Assembly (NCBI GenBank): GCA_964017185.1
Contig: OZ024878.1
Span: 4,588,151-4,652,150 of the forward strand
From: Rugalucina vietnamica
Lineage: Eukaryota; Mollusca; Bivalvia; Lucinida; Lucinidae
Length of the DNA: 64,000 bases
Direction of reading: 5' to 3'
Under the pieces are notes generated by a model, which ran no database searches, was not told the origin of the DNA, and worked only from the letters and a program-made list of their open reading frames with translations. The position numbers were made by a program, and so were the translations under genes. Shown here in pieces: positions 1 to 11,660 of the stretch (position 1 is its first letter; each line of letters starts with the position of its first letter).

Positions 1-620
1 GAAGTAGACTAGTAAATTCTGAAACTAAATTAAACAAAATAACAAGTGGCCTGCATATTTGTGTACTGTAAGTAATGTTGTGCTGTAGTAAATATTCATG
101 TATTTGTTGTGATTTGGGAACGTTGCTTTAAATGACTTGGAGAAGCTGTCCTTGTTGTGATGCAATGAAGATTGATTTTCTATTGTTGCTGCTTTCTAAT
201 TTGTTTAAGTCTTTAAGATTTTGAATAATTGTCTGTTCATTTGTGAGGTCGATTGTCACAGTTCCTTCATAGTGTCTATCGGTAGAAAATGCTGTTTGAA
301 AATGTAGTCCAGTTCAATATAATAGAGATTTTCTACTTGACTATAATAACAACCTCAATCATTCTATTTTACAAAACACAAATTAGACGAAATAGACGAT
401 CTTGATTTTTTTTTCTTTCGTGGGTGTAATGTGTGTGGGTGGCGCGGGTTGGTGAGGGTCGGGCCAAACACGCTAGTTTTTTTTTTATCTTGATCAACCA
501 CCGATAATATCGCCTTCACATTGTTCTCAACGATCGCCTTGGATGCTTCCCGTCTGGCTCCTGATAACTTTCCAACTCGCTCCTGACTCCAAAACTCTTA
601 TTTTCCACCCTATTATACTA
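1..620. other. no gene seen
   Basis: AT-rich sequence with no coding frame or splice-site pattern that I can support. I see short T runs and a G-rich stretch near 420-470, nothing more. Confidence 0.5.
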
Positions 621-624
621 CTCC

Positions 625-1245
625 ATGAACAATTCAGGGGTGATATTCCAATACATGTACTTGTTCCATAACATCCTCAATTGTATTTTGTTTTTGGGTC
701 CATGAACACTTCTGGTGTGATTTTCCTGTACTTGTTCCATAGCATTCTCAATTGTATCTTGTTTTGGGTTCCATAAACACGTCAGGGGTGATATTCCAAT
801 ACTAGTTCCATAAAATCCTCAAGTGTATTTTGTTTTTTGGGTCTATGTCGCTTCAGTGGTGATATACCAGTACTTGTTCCATAACATCTTCAATTGTATT
901 TTGTTTTTGGGTCTATGTCGCTTCAGGGGTGATATACCAGTACTTGTTCCATAACATTCTCAATTGTATTTTGTTTTGGGTTCCATAAACACTTCAGGGG
1001 TGATATTCCAATACTTGTTCCATAACGTCTTCAATTGCATTTTGTTTTTATGTCCATCGACACTACAGGGGTGATATTCCAATACTTATTCCGTAACATT
1101 CTCAATAGTTTTTTTGTTGTTGTTGTTTTTGGGTCCATGGACACTTCAGTGATGATATTCCAATACTTGTTCCATAACATCCTAAAATGTATTTTGTTTA
1201 GGGTCCAAGGACACTTCAGAGGTGATATTCCTGAAATAAAGCAAA
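625..1245. repeat. minisatellite, unit about 65-72 bp
   Basis: About nine imperfect copies of a unit built on GGTGATATTCCAATACTTGT followed by CCATAACATYCTCAATTGTA and a TTTTGTTTTGGGTCCAT stretch. Unit length varies by indels, so no reading frame is kept. The same family reappears at 8866-9150, on the other side of the mini-exon array, so the two blocks probably belong to one larger duplicated region. Confidence 0.85.
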
Positions 1246-1289
1246 TATTCGATAGTTTAAGTATAGTTTAAGTATTCTTGAAATAAAAC

Positions 1290-1575
1290 AAATAAAATGT
1301 AAATTGATGTTTGATACATTTTCTATGATGATATTGGGTCATCTTGGTATCCTGCTGCTCAGGTACATTAGCTGTATTGTCTTTGCCATCTACGATGATG
1401 GCCTCACACTGTCAGCAACTATTGACCTCGTTATCAGCAATAAATCGCAGGAAAAGGATGACATCAATTCCATCTGTGCTGTTGTACTGCCTGAAATAAA
1501 AACAAATGATATCTAGATTAATGTTTGATACTTTTTCTTTGATGATATTTTATCTTCTTGGTTTCATGTGAACAT
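1290..1575 (-). repeat. distal, degenerate unit of the mini-exon array
   Basis: This stretch matches the roughly 210-bp units at 4846-6640, including the TTTGATACTTTTTCTTTGATGA segment and the CTGTCAGCAACTATTGACCTC exon edge. The exon-like core near 1386-1430 has a 2-bp insertion relative to the copy near 9800-9850, so its frame is lost. The unit is cut at 1576 by a 3.27-kb insertion and resumes at 4846. Confidence 0.75.
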
Positions 1576-2289
1576 GGGCCCAGAATTACAATGCTTCCTT
1601 AACTCTTAAGGTCGACCTTAATTTAAGCTTTTCCTTAAAATTTACAAAAGTGTATTACAATCGATTTTCTTAATTTAAGGTAGACCTTAACTTGAGGAAA
1701 TACTTAAATATTTAAGGTTACTTGATAGCTACCCTAACTTAAGATTTTACTTAGGCTAGACAAATAGTGCTCAGTTTAAGCATTATTTACGGAGTTTTGT
1801 TTATGCACATTCTGTAGCCTCGCAACGCAACGTACATTTTGTAACACGTTTCATTCTTTCTTACGTGAATGAAGAAGGTTCAAGAGAGTCTTTTTCACTT
1901 CCTGTTGTTTAAGTAAAACTCTGTTAACGAAACAGCACGAAGAATCAAGACTCCTGCGGTACATGTACAATGTGCCTTAACCACAGTCAACAATGTTCAG
2001 TCATGTCGGGATATTAGAATTGCTTTCATGGAGTTTTACCGGTAATGTGTTGAGTAAATTTGTTGTTTGTTTGATTATTTGATAAGTTTCTTAACGCCCC
2101 ACTCAACGCACCACTCAACAGATATGGTTATGTCGGTACCTTGCTTCAGTTTTATGGAATTTCTATCCACTGACATTTGGATGTCATGACAGGCGAGATG
2201 TTCTTTAAACTATAACCCCCTCCCTCAAGTAAACAACTAAAGCTCTACTTGTGTGGATGGTTTGACTAAACACCTTTTGTTTGTATAGA

Positions 2290-2380
2290 GGCTGAACGTC
2301 CCAGTCAACAATTTTGCGGATCGAACCCAGGTCCTTTCAATTCGGAGCCTGACACTCTACCACTACGCCCACTTCTTCTG
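2290..2380 (-). repeat. tRNA-derived SINE head
   Basis: On the minus strand there is an A-box-like TAGTGGTAGAGTG and, about 40 bases on, a perfect B box GGTTCGATCC. An intact acceptor stem cannot be formed, so this is a SINE promoter region and not a tRNA gene. Confidence 0.6.
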
Positions 2381-2438
2381 GATAGGCACAGGCCTATTCA
2401 GCAAATATTAACCAGTCATCGGGTGGTCGGTAAGTCAG

Positions 2439-3972
2439 TTATAACAGGCCTCCTAGCGAAACCTATAAAACCTGTAAAAACCTATAATTTTATTGTCAAA
2501 TTAGCAAAAACCTATATAACCTTTATTTTGCCCCAAAAATGGCTAAAAACCTATAAATAACCTATATTTTTCTACAAAAACCTATAATTGTTCCAGAAAA
2601 GAAAGATGAATCATTTTAAGACCAGTGTTTGTTTTCTGGTGCTTGTAAATGTTTTGAAGATGCATTCTTTGAACAGCTGTTCATGATTTTGTTTTTCTTT
2701 TGAGTTTTGCAGTCTATGCTGCTGACAGGTATATTCATTTTATTTTGGTTGCAATATCAATTCACAATAATGAAGCTCCTGGATTTGGAAGAAAGCAGCT
2801 TTCTTTCAAAATCTGCTCAAGTCATATCTATTAAAGACTCCAGGCTTATTAAGCAGAAAATTTAAATTCATATAAAAATGGGTTAACGATAAGGAGATTT
2901 CTTTCAGACCAAGGTGGCGATACACATACAGCTTCACAATATTTCACTTAATTAGAAATATATACAGATAATGAGTTTGTCATTTACATGTTTTCTGAAC
3001 TTGAAAAAAAAGCAGGGTTTATTTTGTAAAATCATCTTCCTGCAGAAGCTGAGGGTGAGGTTATGGCCATGTAAAACCGGTTTAAGCCCGCCAGTAACTT
3101 TGTGTTACTGATCGTTCCAAGTCGATACTTCTGTGGTGGTTCTTTTTGTTTTATGTCTTGGTGTCTAAATTTTTTGTGCTGTTGGCGCCTTATGTATGTT
3201 TTCATATTTTTAGTTAAGTTAAGGTAACTGAGTGGCCACCTATTGGGAAAATTGCTGCTCATTCGGCTTACGATATGTTTCATGGTATAAGTACCTGATT
3301 GTTAGTTTGGTTTTTTCCCACCTAGGTTTTTGGAGTGGGAATCGTTTTCTGATTGCGCCTTTTCCTGATCTTTGCCTACTTGTACCTTTTTTTTCCTCTC
3401 AGGAATGCCCTCCGAAAGCTTGAAATCTATTTCATTTTCACAAAATTTTCCTCGAAAGGCTTGCTCGTTCAAAGATTTCCAAGTAGTAAATTTGTGCTCT
3501 TTCCCCAGATATTAAAGCCCAATGTTTCTTGAAATCTGACTGTTTTACTTTATAAAATGTCTCTAAAACGATCTAAAAATACACCATTTTTGCAAAATTG
3601 TCTCACTCGCTCGTTCAAAGAAAGCCAAGGGGACAAATCTGTACTCTTTATACACAAATTAAACCTGTTTTCTGTGAAAATTATCAGGTTTTATTATGTA
3701 AAATTCTCTCTAGAAATAAATCTGATAGCATGATAACTATTTCATTCCTCACAAAATTTTCTCGCTCATGTGTGGGCTTTCTCGTTCATTTGTATAGTAA
3801 CTCTTGAGTGCTGGTCTGATTAGCTGCTAAAATTATGACGGAAGTGAGAAAAAGACCTTAAAATAGCCTATATTTTTGGTGAAAAACCTATAAAAGAACC
3901 TATATTTTGGTTAAAAGGAACCTGTATAAAAACCTATATTTTTCAAGTGGGCTACAAGGAGGCCTGTTATAA
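2439..3972. mobile_element. TIR element flanked by TTATAA
   Basis: Left end TTATAACAGGCCTCCT and right end AGGAGGCCTGTTATAA are inverted copies. The sub-terminal regions are packed with the motif ACCTATA at both sides (2455-2595 and 3855-3945). No transposase frame. TTATAA may be the duplicated target, or part of the TIR with a shorter duplication. A Penelope-type arm (3040-3390) is nested inside, making this the middle layer of a three-level nest. Confidence 0.7.
3040..3390 (+). mobile_element. Penelope-type 3' arm, 5'-truncated copy
   Basis: Begins at CTGCAGAAGCTGAGGGTGAG and ends at the common terminus GCCTACTTGTACC plus a T run. The same segment recurs at 9155, 20060, 21947, 38478, 39070, 50676 and 51585 with different start points. 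A shared 3' end with variable 5' truncation indicates retrotransposition. One copy (20060-20640) lies directly behind a Penelope-like reverse transcriptase, which suggests the source. Confidence 0.75.
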
Positions 3973-4502
3973 GCTTTACCTGGAGGTACGAGCCGCCCAG
4001 CTATTTCTCACAGCCCCAGTTGGCGGGATTCCATAATGAATGTGTCCGGCTTAGGAACCAAAATGGCGGGAGAAGGCTCTTAATAATTATATGGCCTCTC
4101 ACCGCAACTGAGTACGACAATCAATGCAATCGTGCTTCCGGGGCACGCGTTCTGAAAATCACCGTTGCAAAATAAAACTGAGAAATACATGTACATACAT
4201 TTGCTCGGTTCTTTGCACCAGCCTCTGTACATGCACACGCGAGTGATGGTTGGGAAATATTTAAAAGAAGGAAAGAAAAATAGAAAGAAAGAACAATTAT
4301 CGCACATACATGAATCAAACTTTATAGCATTGTCTGACTTTCGTTGTTGGTTTATAAAGCGTAACTGATGAGGGTTCATTAGCCGAAATAGTGCAATACA
4401 GCCCATACTGTACATATGGGACGCTAAGCCTCAACACAAACAAACAAACAAATAAAGAATGTATTAAAGAATAAAAAATAACAAAAAAGACAAGAAAAAA
4501 AG

Positions 4503-4587
4503 CCACCAGTAGGTATCGAACCCAGGACCTACGTAACAAGTTGTAATTGCCTGGCGGGCGTGTTAGCCACTGCACCACGGAGTCTAA
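4503..4587 (-). repeat. tRNA-derived SINE head
   Basis: On the minus strand TGGTGCAGTGG (A-box-like) is followed by GGTTCGATACC (B box). The 5' and 3' ends do not pair as a tRNA acceptor stem. A T-rich body and a TTTG repeat follow at 4435-4500, then a degenerate piece related to the hammerhead repeats (see 37732). It is a SINE or composite fragment, not a tRNA gene. Confidence 0.6.
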
Positions 4588-5259
4588 CGCACTTAAGATA
4601 ACAAACCAATGCTCATTATCAAATTATAGTCACAATGTATTATACTGCTTACAGGATATAAAATTTTAAATTTTCGTGTTGCTCCGGTAAGGTTTTCGAC
4701 TGTTCCCGGAACGGTCCTGTAAGTTTTTACGAAAACTAAACCTTAGTAATTGTATTACTTTTTAAGGAAAATCTTAGCTAAGCTTTAACTTAACTTAAAC
4801 CGCTAAGGAGGCCTTAACTTAAGGAATGATTGTAATTCTGGGCCCGGTGTGTTCTCTGCATCCTCATGATCAGCTATGCTTATTGCGTCACTGTCAGCAA
4901 CTGTTGTCCTCGTTATCAGCAATAGAACACAGGAAAAGCATGACATCAACTCCATCTGTGCTGTTGTACTGCCTGAAACAAAACAAATGCTATCTAGATT
5001 AATGTTTGATACTTTTTCTTTGATGATATTGTATCTTCTTGGTTTCATGTTAACCTGGTGTGTTCTCCGCATCCTCATGATCAGCGATGCTTATTGCATC
5101 ACTGTCAGTTGTCCTCGTTATCAGCAATAGAACACAGGAACAGCATGACATCAACTCCATCTGTGCTGTTGTACTGCCTGAAACAAAACAAATGCTATCT
5201 AGATTAATGTTTGATACTTTTTCTTTGATGATATTGTATCTTCTTGGTTTCATGCAAAC

Positions 5260-5316
5260 CTGGTGTGTTCTCCGCATCCTCATGATCAGCTATGCTGATT
5301 GCGTCACTGTCAGCAA
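5260..5316 (-). CDS. mini-exon, acidic 19-residue repeat
   Basis: 57 bases, entered in phase 1 after CAACAG and left in phase 1 at CAG|GTTTGC. It reads VADSDAISIADHEDAENTP. Because it is phase-symmetric, inclusion or skipping keeps the frame. The SAM-domain exon upstream (12830-12581) also ends in phase 1, so the two can be joined directly. I recognise no named domain; the peptide is acidic and probably solvent-exposed. Coding use is inferred from splice sites, phase and repetition; no transcript is available. Confidence 0.55.
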
Positions 5317-5470
5317 CTGTTGTCCTCGTTATCAGCAATAGAACACAGGAAAAGCATAACTTCAATTCCATCTGTGCTGTTGTACTGCCTGAAATAAAAC
5401 AAATGATATCTAGATTAATGTTTGATACTTTTTCTTTGATGATATTGTATCTTCTTGGTTTCATGTTAAC

Positions 5471-5527
5471 CTGGTGTGTTCTCCGCATCCTCATGATCAG
5501 CTATGCTTATTGCGTCACTGTTAGCAA
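5471..5527 (-). CDS. mini-exon, acidic 19-residue repeat (VANSDAIS variant)
   Basis: 57 bases with an AG acceptor and CAG|GTTAAC donor, phase 1-1. It differs from its neighbours by N for D at the third residue. Spacing to neighbouring mini-exons is 209-211 bp. Confidence 0.55.
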
Positions 5528-5679
5528 CTGTTGTCCTCGTTATCAGCAATAGAACACATGAAAAGCATAACATCAATTCCATTTGTGCTGTTGTACTACC
5601 TGAAATAAAAAAAAAAGATATCTAGATTAATGTTTGATACTTTTGTGATGATATTGTATCTTCTTGGTTTTATGCGAAC

Positions 5680-5736
5680 CTGGTGTGTTCTCCGCATCCT
5701 CATGATCAGCTATGCTGATTGCGTCACTGTCAGCAA
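5680..5736 (-). CDS. mini-exon, acidic 19-residue repeat
   Basis: 57 bases, AG acceptor, CAG|GTTCGC donor, phase 1-1. Its core is nearly identical to 5260-5316, and the two-unit block 5260-5560 is repeated at 5680-5980. Duplication therefore also happened in steps of two units. Confidence 0.55.
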
Positions 5737-5890
5737 CTGTTGTCCTCGTTATCAGCAATAGAACACAGGAAAAGCATAACTTCAATTCCATCTGTGCTGT
5801 TGTACTGCCTGAAATAAAACAAATGATATCTAGATTAATGTTTGATACTTTTTCTTTGATGATATTGTATCTTCTTGGTTTCATGTTAAC

Positions 5891-5947
5891 CCGGTGTGTT
5901 CTCCGCATCCTCATGATCAGCTATGCTTATTGCGTCACTGTTAGCAA
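5891..5947 (-). CDS. mini-exon, acidic 19-residue repeat
   Basis: 57 bases, AG acceptor, CGG|GTTAAC donor, phase 1-1. It matches 5471-5527, its partner in the two-unit duplication, apart from a change next to the donor. Confidence 0.5.
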
Positions 5948-6639
5948 CTGTTGTCCTCGTTATCAGCAATAGAACACAGGAAAAGCATAACATCATTCCA
6001 TCTGTGCTGTTGTACTACCTGAAATAAAAAAAATGATATCTAGATTATTGTTTGATACTTTTATGATGATATTGTATCTTCTTGGTTTCATGTTAACCTG
6101 GTGTGTTCTCCGCATCCTCATGATCAGCTATGCTTATTGTGTCACTGTTAGCAAATGTTGTCCTCGTTATCAGCAATAGAACACAGGAAATGTATAATAT
6201 CAATTCCATCTGTGCTGTTGTACTGCCTGAAATTAAATAAATGATATCTAGATTAATGTTTGATATATTTTTCTTGATAATTTCAGGTCTCCTTGGTTTC
6301 ATGCTTACCTGACACATTCTCCGCATCATCATGATCAACTATGCTGATTGCATCACTGTGAGCACACAGTCGTTCTCGATATCTGTTGCAGAATGGCGGT
6401 TGATGCCTATTTGATCGTTTAAACTATTCCTTAAATGAAGAAAAATAAATAGTCTAATGTTTAATATGTTTTCATTGATGATAATGTTTTTTCTTTGTTT
6501 CCAACATTCCTGGTTCGTTCTCCGCATCGTCAATGATCACCTATGCTGATTGCGTCACTGTTAGCAACTGTCGGCTACAGAACTGTGAGGGAGCATACCA
6601 ATTGATTTAAATTATATCTAAATTGAATGTTTGATACAT

Positions 6640-8593
6640 TTTTAGCTCACCTGAGCCGAAGGCTCTTAGGTGAGCTTATAGTATACCCATGCTCCGGCGT
6701 CCGTCCGTCGTCGTCCGTCCGTCGTCCACAATTTCAAAGATCTTCTCCTCTGAAAACGTTTGGCCAATCAAAGCCAAACTTCATGTGGAGCATCCTTAGG
6801 AAGGGGGAATGAAAGTTTGTATAAATGGTCCAGGTCACATGACCAAGATGGTAGCCATGGCTATAAATAGCAAAAACCTTTAAAAATCTTCTCCTGAACC
6901 AGAAGGCCTATGATCTTGAAACTTGGTGTGAAGCATCAGGAACAGGAGCTCTACAAAGTTTATATAAATCATGACCTTGAGATGACCTTGACCTAGTTTA
7001 CGACAAGGTCAACTTAGGTCGCCAATGCATTTGAATGGGAAAAAATGGTAAAATGCTATTTAATGGGTAAACTTACTGGGAATAGGCAAGTGGACAGAAG
7101 ATTAATGTTAATGGAAAATTTAAGCCCCTGGGGGGTTGTCTGCCCCTGCCCCGGGGCTATATACATGTTTATTTTCATAATAATGAAACATCTTCTCCCC
7201 TGAAACCGCTTGGCCAATCAAAGCAAAACTTCATATGGAGCATCCTTGGGAAGGGGGAAAGAAAGTTTATATAAATGGTCAAGGTCACATGACCAAGATG
7301 GCTGCCATGGCTATAAATAGAAAAAAACTTTAAAAATCTTCTCCAGAACCAGAAGGCCAATGATTTTGAAAATTGGTGTGAAGCATCAGTGACTGGAGCT
7401 CTACAAAGTTTATATAAATCATGACCCTGGGATGACCTTGACCTATTTTACGGCAAGGTCAACATAGGCCGCTCATGCATTTGAATGGGGAAAAGTGTTA
7501 AAATGTCATTTGTAGGGAAAAACTTGCAGGAAATGGGCAAATGGACTTAAGATTGATGATTTTGAATAAATTTGGACCCAGGGGTCTGTCTTCCCCCACC
7601 CCGGGGCAATATACATGTATATTACAGTGATATTCAAAGATCTTCTTCTCTGAAACCGCTTGGCCAATCAAAGCAAAACTTTATGTGGAGCATTCTTAGG
7701 AAGAGTGAATGAAAGTTTGTATAAATGGTCAAGGTCACATGACCAAGATGGCCGCCATGGCTATAAATAGCAAAAACCTTTAAAAATCTTCTACCTCAGA
7801 ACCAGAAGGCCTATGATTTTGAAATTTGGCATGAAGCATCAGGCAATGGAGCTCTACACAATTTATATAAATCATGACCCTGGGATGACCTTGACCATTT
7901 TTACGGCAAGGTCAACTTAGGCCGCCCATGCATTTGAATGTGAAAAAAATAGGAAAATGTCATTTAATGGCAAAAAACTTGCTAGGAATGAGCAAATGGG
8001 CAAAAGATTTATGTTTATGAAAATATTTTGGGCCCAGAAGGTTGTCTGCCCCTGCCCCGGGGCTATATACATGTGTATGACCATAATATTGAAACATCTT
8101 CTCTGAAACGGCTTGGCTAATCAAAGCCAAACTTTCTTATGAACATTCTTAGGAAGAGTGAATGAAAGTTTGTATAAATGGTCAAGGTCACATGGCCAAG
8201 ATGGCCGCCATGGCTATAAATAGCAAAAACCTTTAAAAATCCTCTCCAGTACTAGAAGGCCTATGATTTTGAAACTTGGCATGAAGCATAAAGCAATGGA
8301 GCTCTTCAAAGTTTGTATAAATCATGACCCTGGGATGACCTTGACCTTTTTTATGGCAAGGTCAACTTAGGTTGCCTAAGCATTTGAATGGGGAAAATTG
8401 TTATAAATTAGTGTCATTTGAAGGGCAAAACTTGCAGTAAATTTGCAAATGACTGAGTCTTTATGATTTATTAAAGAAATTGACTCCAGAGCCTGCCCTG
8501 GGGTTATATACATGTATATTACCATTCTAGTCAAACAAAGTTATTGGTATATATCTCAGGTGAGCGTTTACAGGACCATTGGTCCTCTGGTCT
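6640..8593 (+). mobile_element. CTCACCTGAG-type element with four internal 450-bp repeats
   Basis: Begins TTAGCTCACCTGAGC and ends near CTCAGGTGAGCG, followed by a GGACCATTGGTCC palindrome. Inside are four imperfect tandem copies of about 450 bp, starting near 6740, 7190, 7640 and 8095, each with CTTGGCCAATCAAAGC and GTCAAGGTCACATGACCAAG. No coding frame. It splits a mini-exon unit: TTTGATACATTTT before, TGTGATGATATTGGG after. Relatives are at 33155-33365 and 62905-64000. Confidence 0.8.
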
Positions 8594-8860
8594 GTGATGA
8601 TATTGGGTCTTCTTGGTTTCATGTTTACCTGGCGCGTTCTCAGCATCGTCATTATCAGCTAAGCTGATGGCGTCACTGACAGTCATCCACTTGTTGTTGG
8701 TAATGAATACTGAACTGCGAGGGATCATTACTTTCCCTTTGTTGGTCTGATCCTTACTGCGGCTGTATGTCCATCATTTTCCCTGCGCATGCGAGAATAG
8801 TACCTCCTGCATGCATGATCAACTTCCATCCGCGTTCTGGGCAGCGATTCTTATGTGATT
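8594..8860 (-). repeat. mini-exon unit with a consensus donor
   Basis: The core from 8629 upward reads as an SDAISLADNDDAENAP-type repeat and ends at CAG|GTAAAC, the best canonical donor in the array. No AG lies at the position expected for the acceptor, so use as an exon is uncertain. The rest of the stretch is intron-like. Confidence 0.55.
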
Positions 8861-8865
8861 TATGG

Positions 8866-9150
8866 GGTGATATTCCAATACTTGTTCCATAACATCCTCA
8901 ATTGTATTTTGTTTTGGGGTCCATGAACACTTCAGTAGTGATTTTCCTGTACTTGTTCCATGACATTCTCAATTGTATTTTGTTTTGTCAGGGGTGATAT
9001 TCAAATACTTATTCCATAACATTCTCAATAGTTTTTTGTGTTTTGGGGTCCGTGGACACTTCAGGGGTGTTATTCCAATACTTGTTCCATAACATCCTCA
9101 AATGTATTTTGTTTTGGGTCTAAGGACACTTCAGAGGTGATATTCCTGAA
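8866..9150. repeat. minisatellite, about 70-bp units, second block
   Basis: Four to five copies of the same unit as at 625-1245, again with GGTGATATTCCAATACTTGT. It lies between mini-exon units, so it is probably intronic if the gene model is right. Confidence 0.8.
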
Positions 9151-9154
9151 ATAA

Positions 9155-9545
9155 AAAGGTAGAAGTATGCAACGATCAGGAAAAGGCGCAGTCAGAAAAA
9201 GATTTTCACTCCAAAAACCGAGGCAGGAAAAAACCAAACTAACAATAAGGTACTTATACCATGAAAACATTTCGTAAGCTGAATAAGCAGCTTTTTTCCC
9301 AATAGGTGGCCACTCAATTACCTAAACTTAACTAGAAATATGATAACATACATAAGGCGCCAACAGCACAAAAATTTAAAACACCAAAACATAAAACAAT
9401 AAAAACCACCACAGAAATATCGCCTTGGAACGATCAGTAATATAAAATTACCGGCGGGCTTAAACCGGTTTTACAGGATCCAAACCTCACCCTCAGCTTC
9501 TGCAGTGGCTCATAACATTTATTTAGTTGTTCGGTCCTCGTAGTG
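9155..9545 (-). mobile_element. Penelope-type 3' arm
   Basis: Reads on the minus strand from the CCTCACCCTCAGCTTCTGCAG region (complement) to the shared 3' terminus near 9155. It lies within the mini-exon array. Confidence 0.7.
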
Positions 9546-10067
9546 GAACAAATATTCCATAGTTTAAGTATAGTTTAAGTATTCCTGATATAAAACAATT
9601 AAAATCTAAATTGATGTTTGAAACATTTTCTATGATGATATTGGGTCATCTTGGTATCCTGCTGCTCAGGTACATTAGCTGTATTTGTTGGCTCCAGAAC
9701 TGTGGGGAAGCATACTGATCGATTTAAATTATATCTTAGTGAATGTTTGATACATTTTCTTTGATGATATTGGGTCATCTTTATTTCCTGCTGCTCAGGT
9801 GCATTAGCTGTATTGTGGTTGCCAGCTACGATGATGGCCTCACTGTCAACAACTGTTGTCCTCGTTATCAACAATAGAACGCAGGAAAAGCATAACATCG
9901 ATTCCATCTGTGATGTTGTACTGCTTGAAATTAAACAAATGATATTTAGATTAATGTTTGATACTCATATTTTGATGAAATTGTGTCATCTTTGTTGCAT
10001 GCTAACCTTTTGCGTTCTCCGCATCTTCATGATCAGCCATGCTGATTGTTTCATTGTCAGCAACAAA

Positions 10068-10134
10068 CCCAGCGGGCACTTGAGTTCATAATGACGTCAT
10101 ATCAACGTCATTATGACGTCATGTGCCTGCTGGG
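10068..10134. mobile_element. short palindromic element, GACGTC core, 67 bp
   Basis: Ends CCCAGCGGGCAC and GTGCCTGCTGGG are inverted copies; the centre repeats ATGACGTCAT. It sits just upstream (gene direction) of the core 10007-10063, where that unit's acceptor should be. Confidence 0.75.
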
Positions 10135-10559
10135 AAGTCATCCTCTTTGTGGGCTACAGAACTGTGAGGGAGCAAAGTAATCAATTTAAATTATATCTAA
10201 ATGAATGTTTGATACATTTTTCAATGATGATTATTGATATTAGGTCTTCTTGGTTTCATGTTTACTGGCGCGTTCTCCGCATCATCGTTATCAGCCAAGC
10301 TGATGGCATCACTGTCAGCAACACAATCTGTCCTCTGTAATGGCTACCGAACTGTGAGGCATATTAATCTTTTCCATTATTGTTTTTTTTAATATTCCTG
10401 AAATAAAACAAGTAATATCTTAAATAAAATTATGACATGTCTGACGTGTTTGATACTCATATTTTGATGAAATTGTGTCATCTTTGTTGCATGCTAACCT
10501 TTTGCGTTCTCCGCATCTTCATGATCAGCCATGCTGATTGTTTCATTGTCAGCAACAAA

Positions 10560-10637
10560 CCCAGCGGGCACATGAGTTCATAATGACGTCGCATCGACGT
10601 CGATCTGACGTCATTATGACGTCATGTGCCTGCTGGG
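10560..10637. mobile_element. short palindromic element, GACGTC core, 78 bp
   Basis: Same insertion point within its unit as the copy at 10068, but with more GACGTC-type core repeats. It was probably copied along with the unit and then changed length. Confidence 0.75.
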
Positions 10638-10978
10638 AAGTCATCCTCTTTGTGGGCTACAGAACTGTGAGGGAGCAAAGTAATCAATTTAAATTATATC
10701 TAAATGAATGTTTGATACATTTTTCAATGATGATTATTGATATTAGGTCTTCTTGGTTCCATGTTTACTGGCGCGTTCTCCGCATCATCGTTATCAGCCA
10801 AGCTGATGGCATCACTGTCAGCAACACAATCTGTCCTCTGTAATGGCTACTGAACTGTGAGGCATATTAATCTTTTCCATTATTGATTTTTTTAATATTC
10901 CTGAAATAAAACAAGTAATATCTTAAATAAAATTATGTTTGGTACATTTTCTTTGATTATTTTTGGTTTACCACTTGC

Positions 10979-11035
10979 CTGGCGCTTTCGCCTCATCATC
11001 ATTATCAGCTAAGCTGATGGCGTCGCTGTCAGCAA
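10979..11035 (-). other. mini-exon core with GC-type donor
   Basis: 57-bp core ending CAG|GCAAGT, which fits the GC-AG class of 5' splice site exactly. The position before the core reads TATG and not AG, so a normal acceptor is missing. The 12106-12162 copy has the same arrangement. Possibly an exon that has lost its acceptor. Confidence 0.45.
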
Positions 11036-11066
11036 CATACTTTGTCCTTGGTAACGACTACTGAAC

Positions 11067-11153
11067 TGAAACCGGTTTTACAGGACCCTTACCTCACCCT
11101 CAGCTTTTGCAGTGGTTCATAACATTTAGTTAGTTGTTCGGTCCTCGTAGTGG
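11067..11153 (-). mobile_element. Penelope-type arm fragment
   Basis: Short piece of the arm (the CCTCACCCTCAGCTTNTGCAG region), carried as part of the higher-order array unit. The same fragment recurs at 12195-12285. Confidence 0.65.
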
Positions 11154-11660
11154 AACAAATATCCCATAGTTTAAGTATAGTTTAAGTATTCCTGAAATAA
11201 AACTTGATGTTTGAAACATTTTCTATGGTGATATTGGGTCATCTTGGTATCCTGCTGCTCAGGTACATTAGCTGTATTTGTTGGCTCCAGAACTGTGAGG
11301 AAGCATACTAATCGATTTAAATTATATCTAAGTGAATGTTTGATACATTTTCTTTGATGATACGGGGTCATCTTTATTTCCTGGTGCTCAGGTGCATTAG
11401 CTGTATTGTGGTTGCCAGCTACGATGATGGCCTCACTGTCAACAACTGTTGTCCTCGTTATCAACAATAGAACGCAGGAAAAGCATAACATCGATTCCAT
11501 CTGTGATGTTGTACTGCTTGAAATTAAACAAATGATATCTAGATTAATGTTTGATACTCATATTTTGATGAAATTGTGTCGTCTTTGTTGCATGCTAACC
11601 TTTTGCGTTCTCCGCATCATCATGATCAGCCATGCTGATTGTTTCATTGTCAGCAACAAA

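Larger units (their letters stand above)
1576..4845. mobile_element. 3.27-kb non-coding TIR element inserted in the mini-exon array
   Basis: The left end begins GGGCCCAGAATTACAATG and the right end is its inverse, ending CATTGTAATTCTGGGCCC with one or two changes. Similarity continues inward through CTTCCTTAA. The flanks 1290-1575 and 4846 onward are the two halves of one array unit, so the inserted piece is well delimited. It encodes no transposase. It carries two SINE heads, a TTATAA-flanked element and a Penelope-type arm. Family unassigned; probably a non-autonomous DNA transposon that collected later insertions. Confidence 0.75.
4846..6640 (-). repeat. mini-exon array, segment 1: about nine units of about 210 bp
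   Basis: Tandem units share an exon-like 57-bp core, then intron-like sequence containing TCTAGATTAATGTTTGATAC and CTTCTTGGTTTCATG. On the minus strand the core is preceded by a polypyrimidine stretch and CAACAG and followed by GTTAAC, GTTTGC or GTTCGC. Cores lie at 4844-4900, 5055-5108, 5260-5316, 5471-5527, 5680-5736, 5891-5947, 6098-6154, 6309-6365 and 6510-6567. Four keep both splice sites and frame. The others have lost an AG, a GT or phase. The segment ends at an insertion at about 6640. Confidence 0.85.

Noticed and set aside
625-1245. Coding repeats in the 70-bp minisatellite
   Set aside because: The unit length varies and is not a multiple of three, so no frame persists.
4352-4420. 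Hammerhead ribozyme near CTGATGAGGGTTCATTAGCC
   Set aside because: The core words are present, but stem I does not pair and stem II has a mismatch in its middle. It is a degenerate relative of the 376-bp family.
2290-4590. tRNA genes on the minus strand
   Set aside because: A and B boxes are present, but no acceptor stem or proper anticodon arm forms. They are SINE heads.
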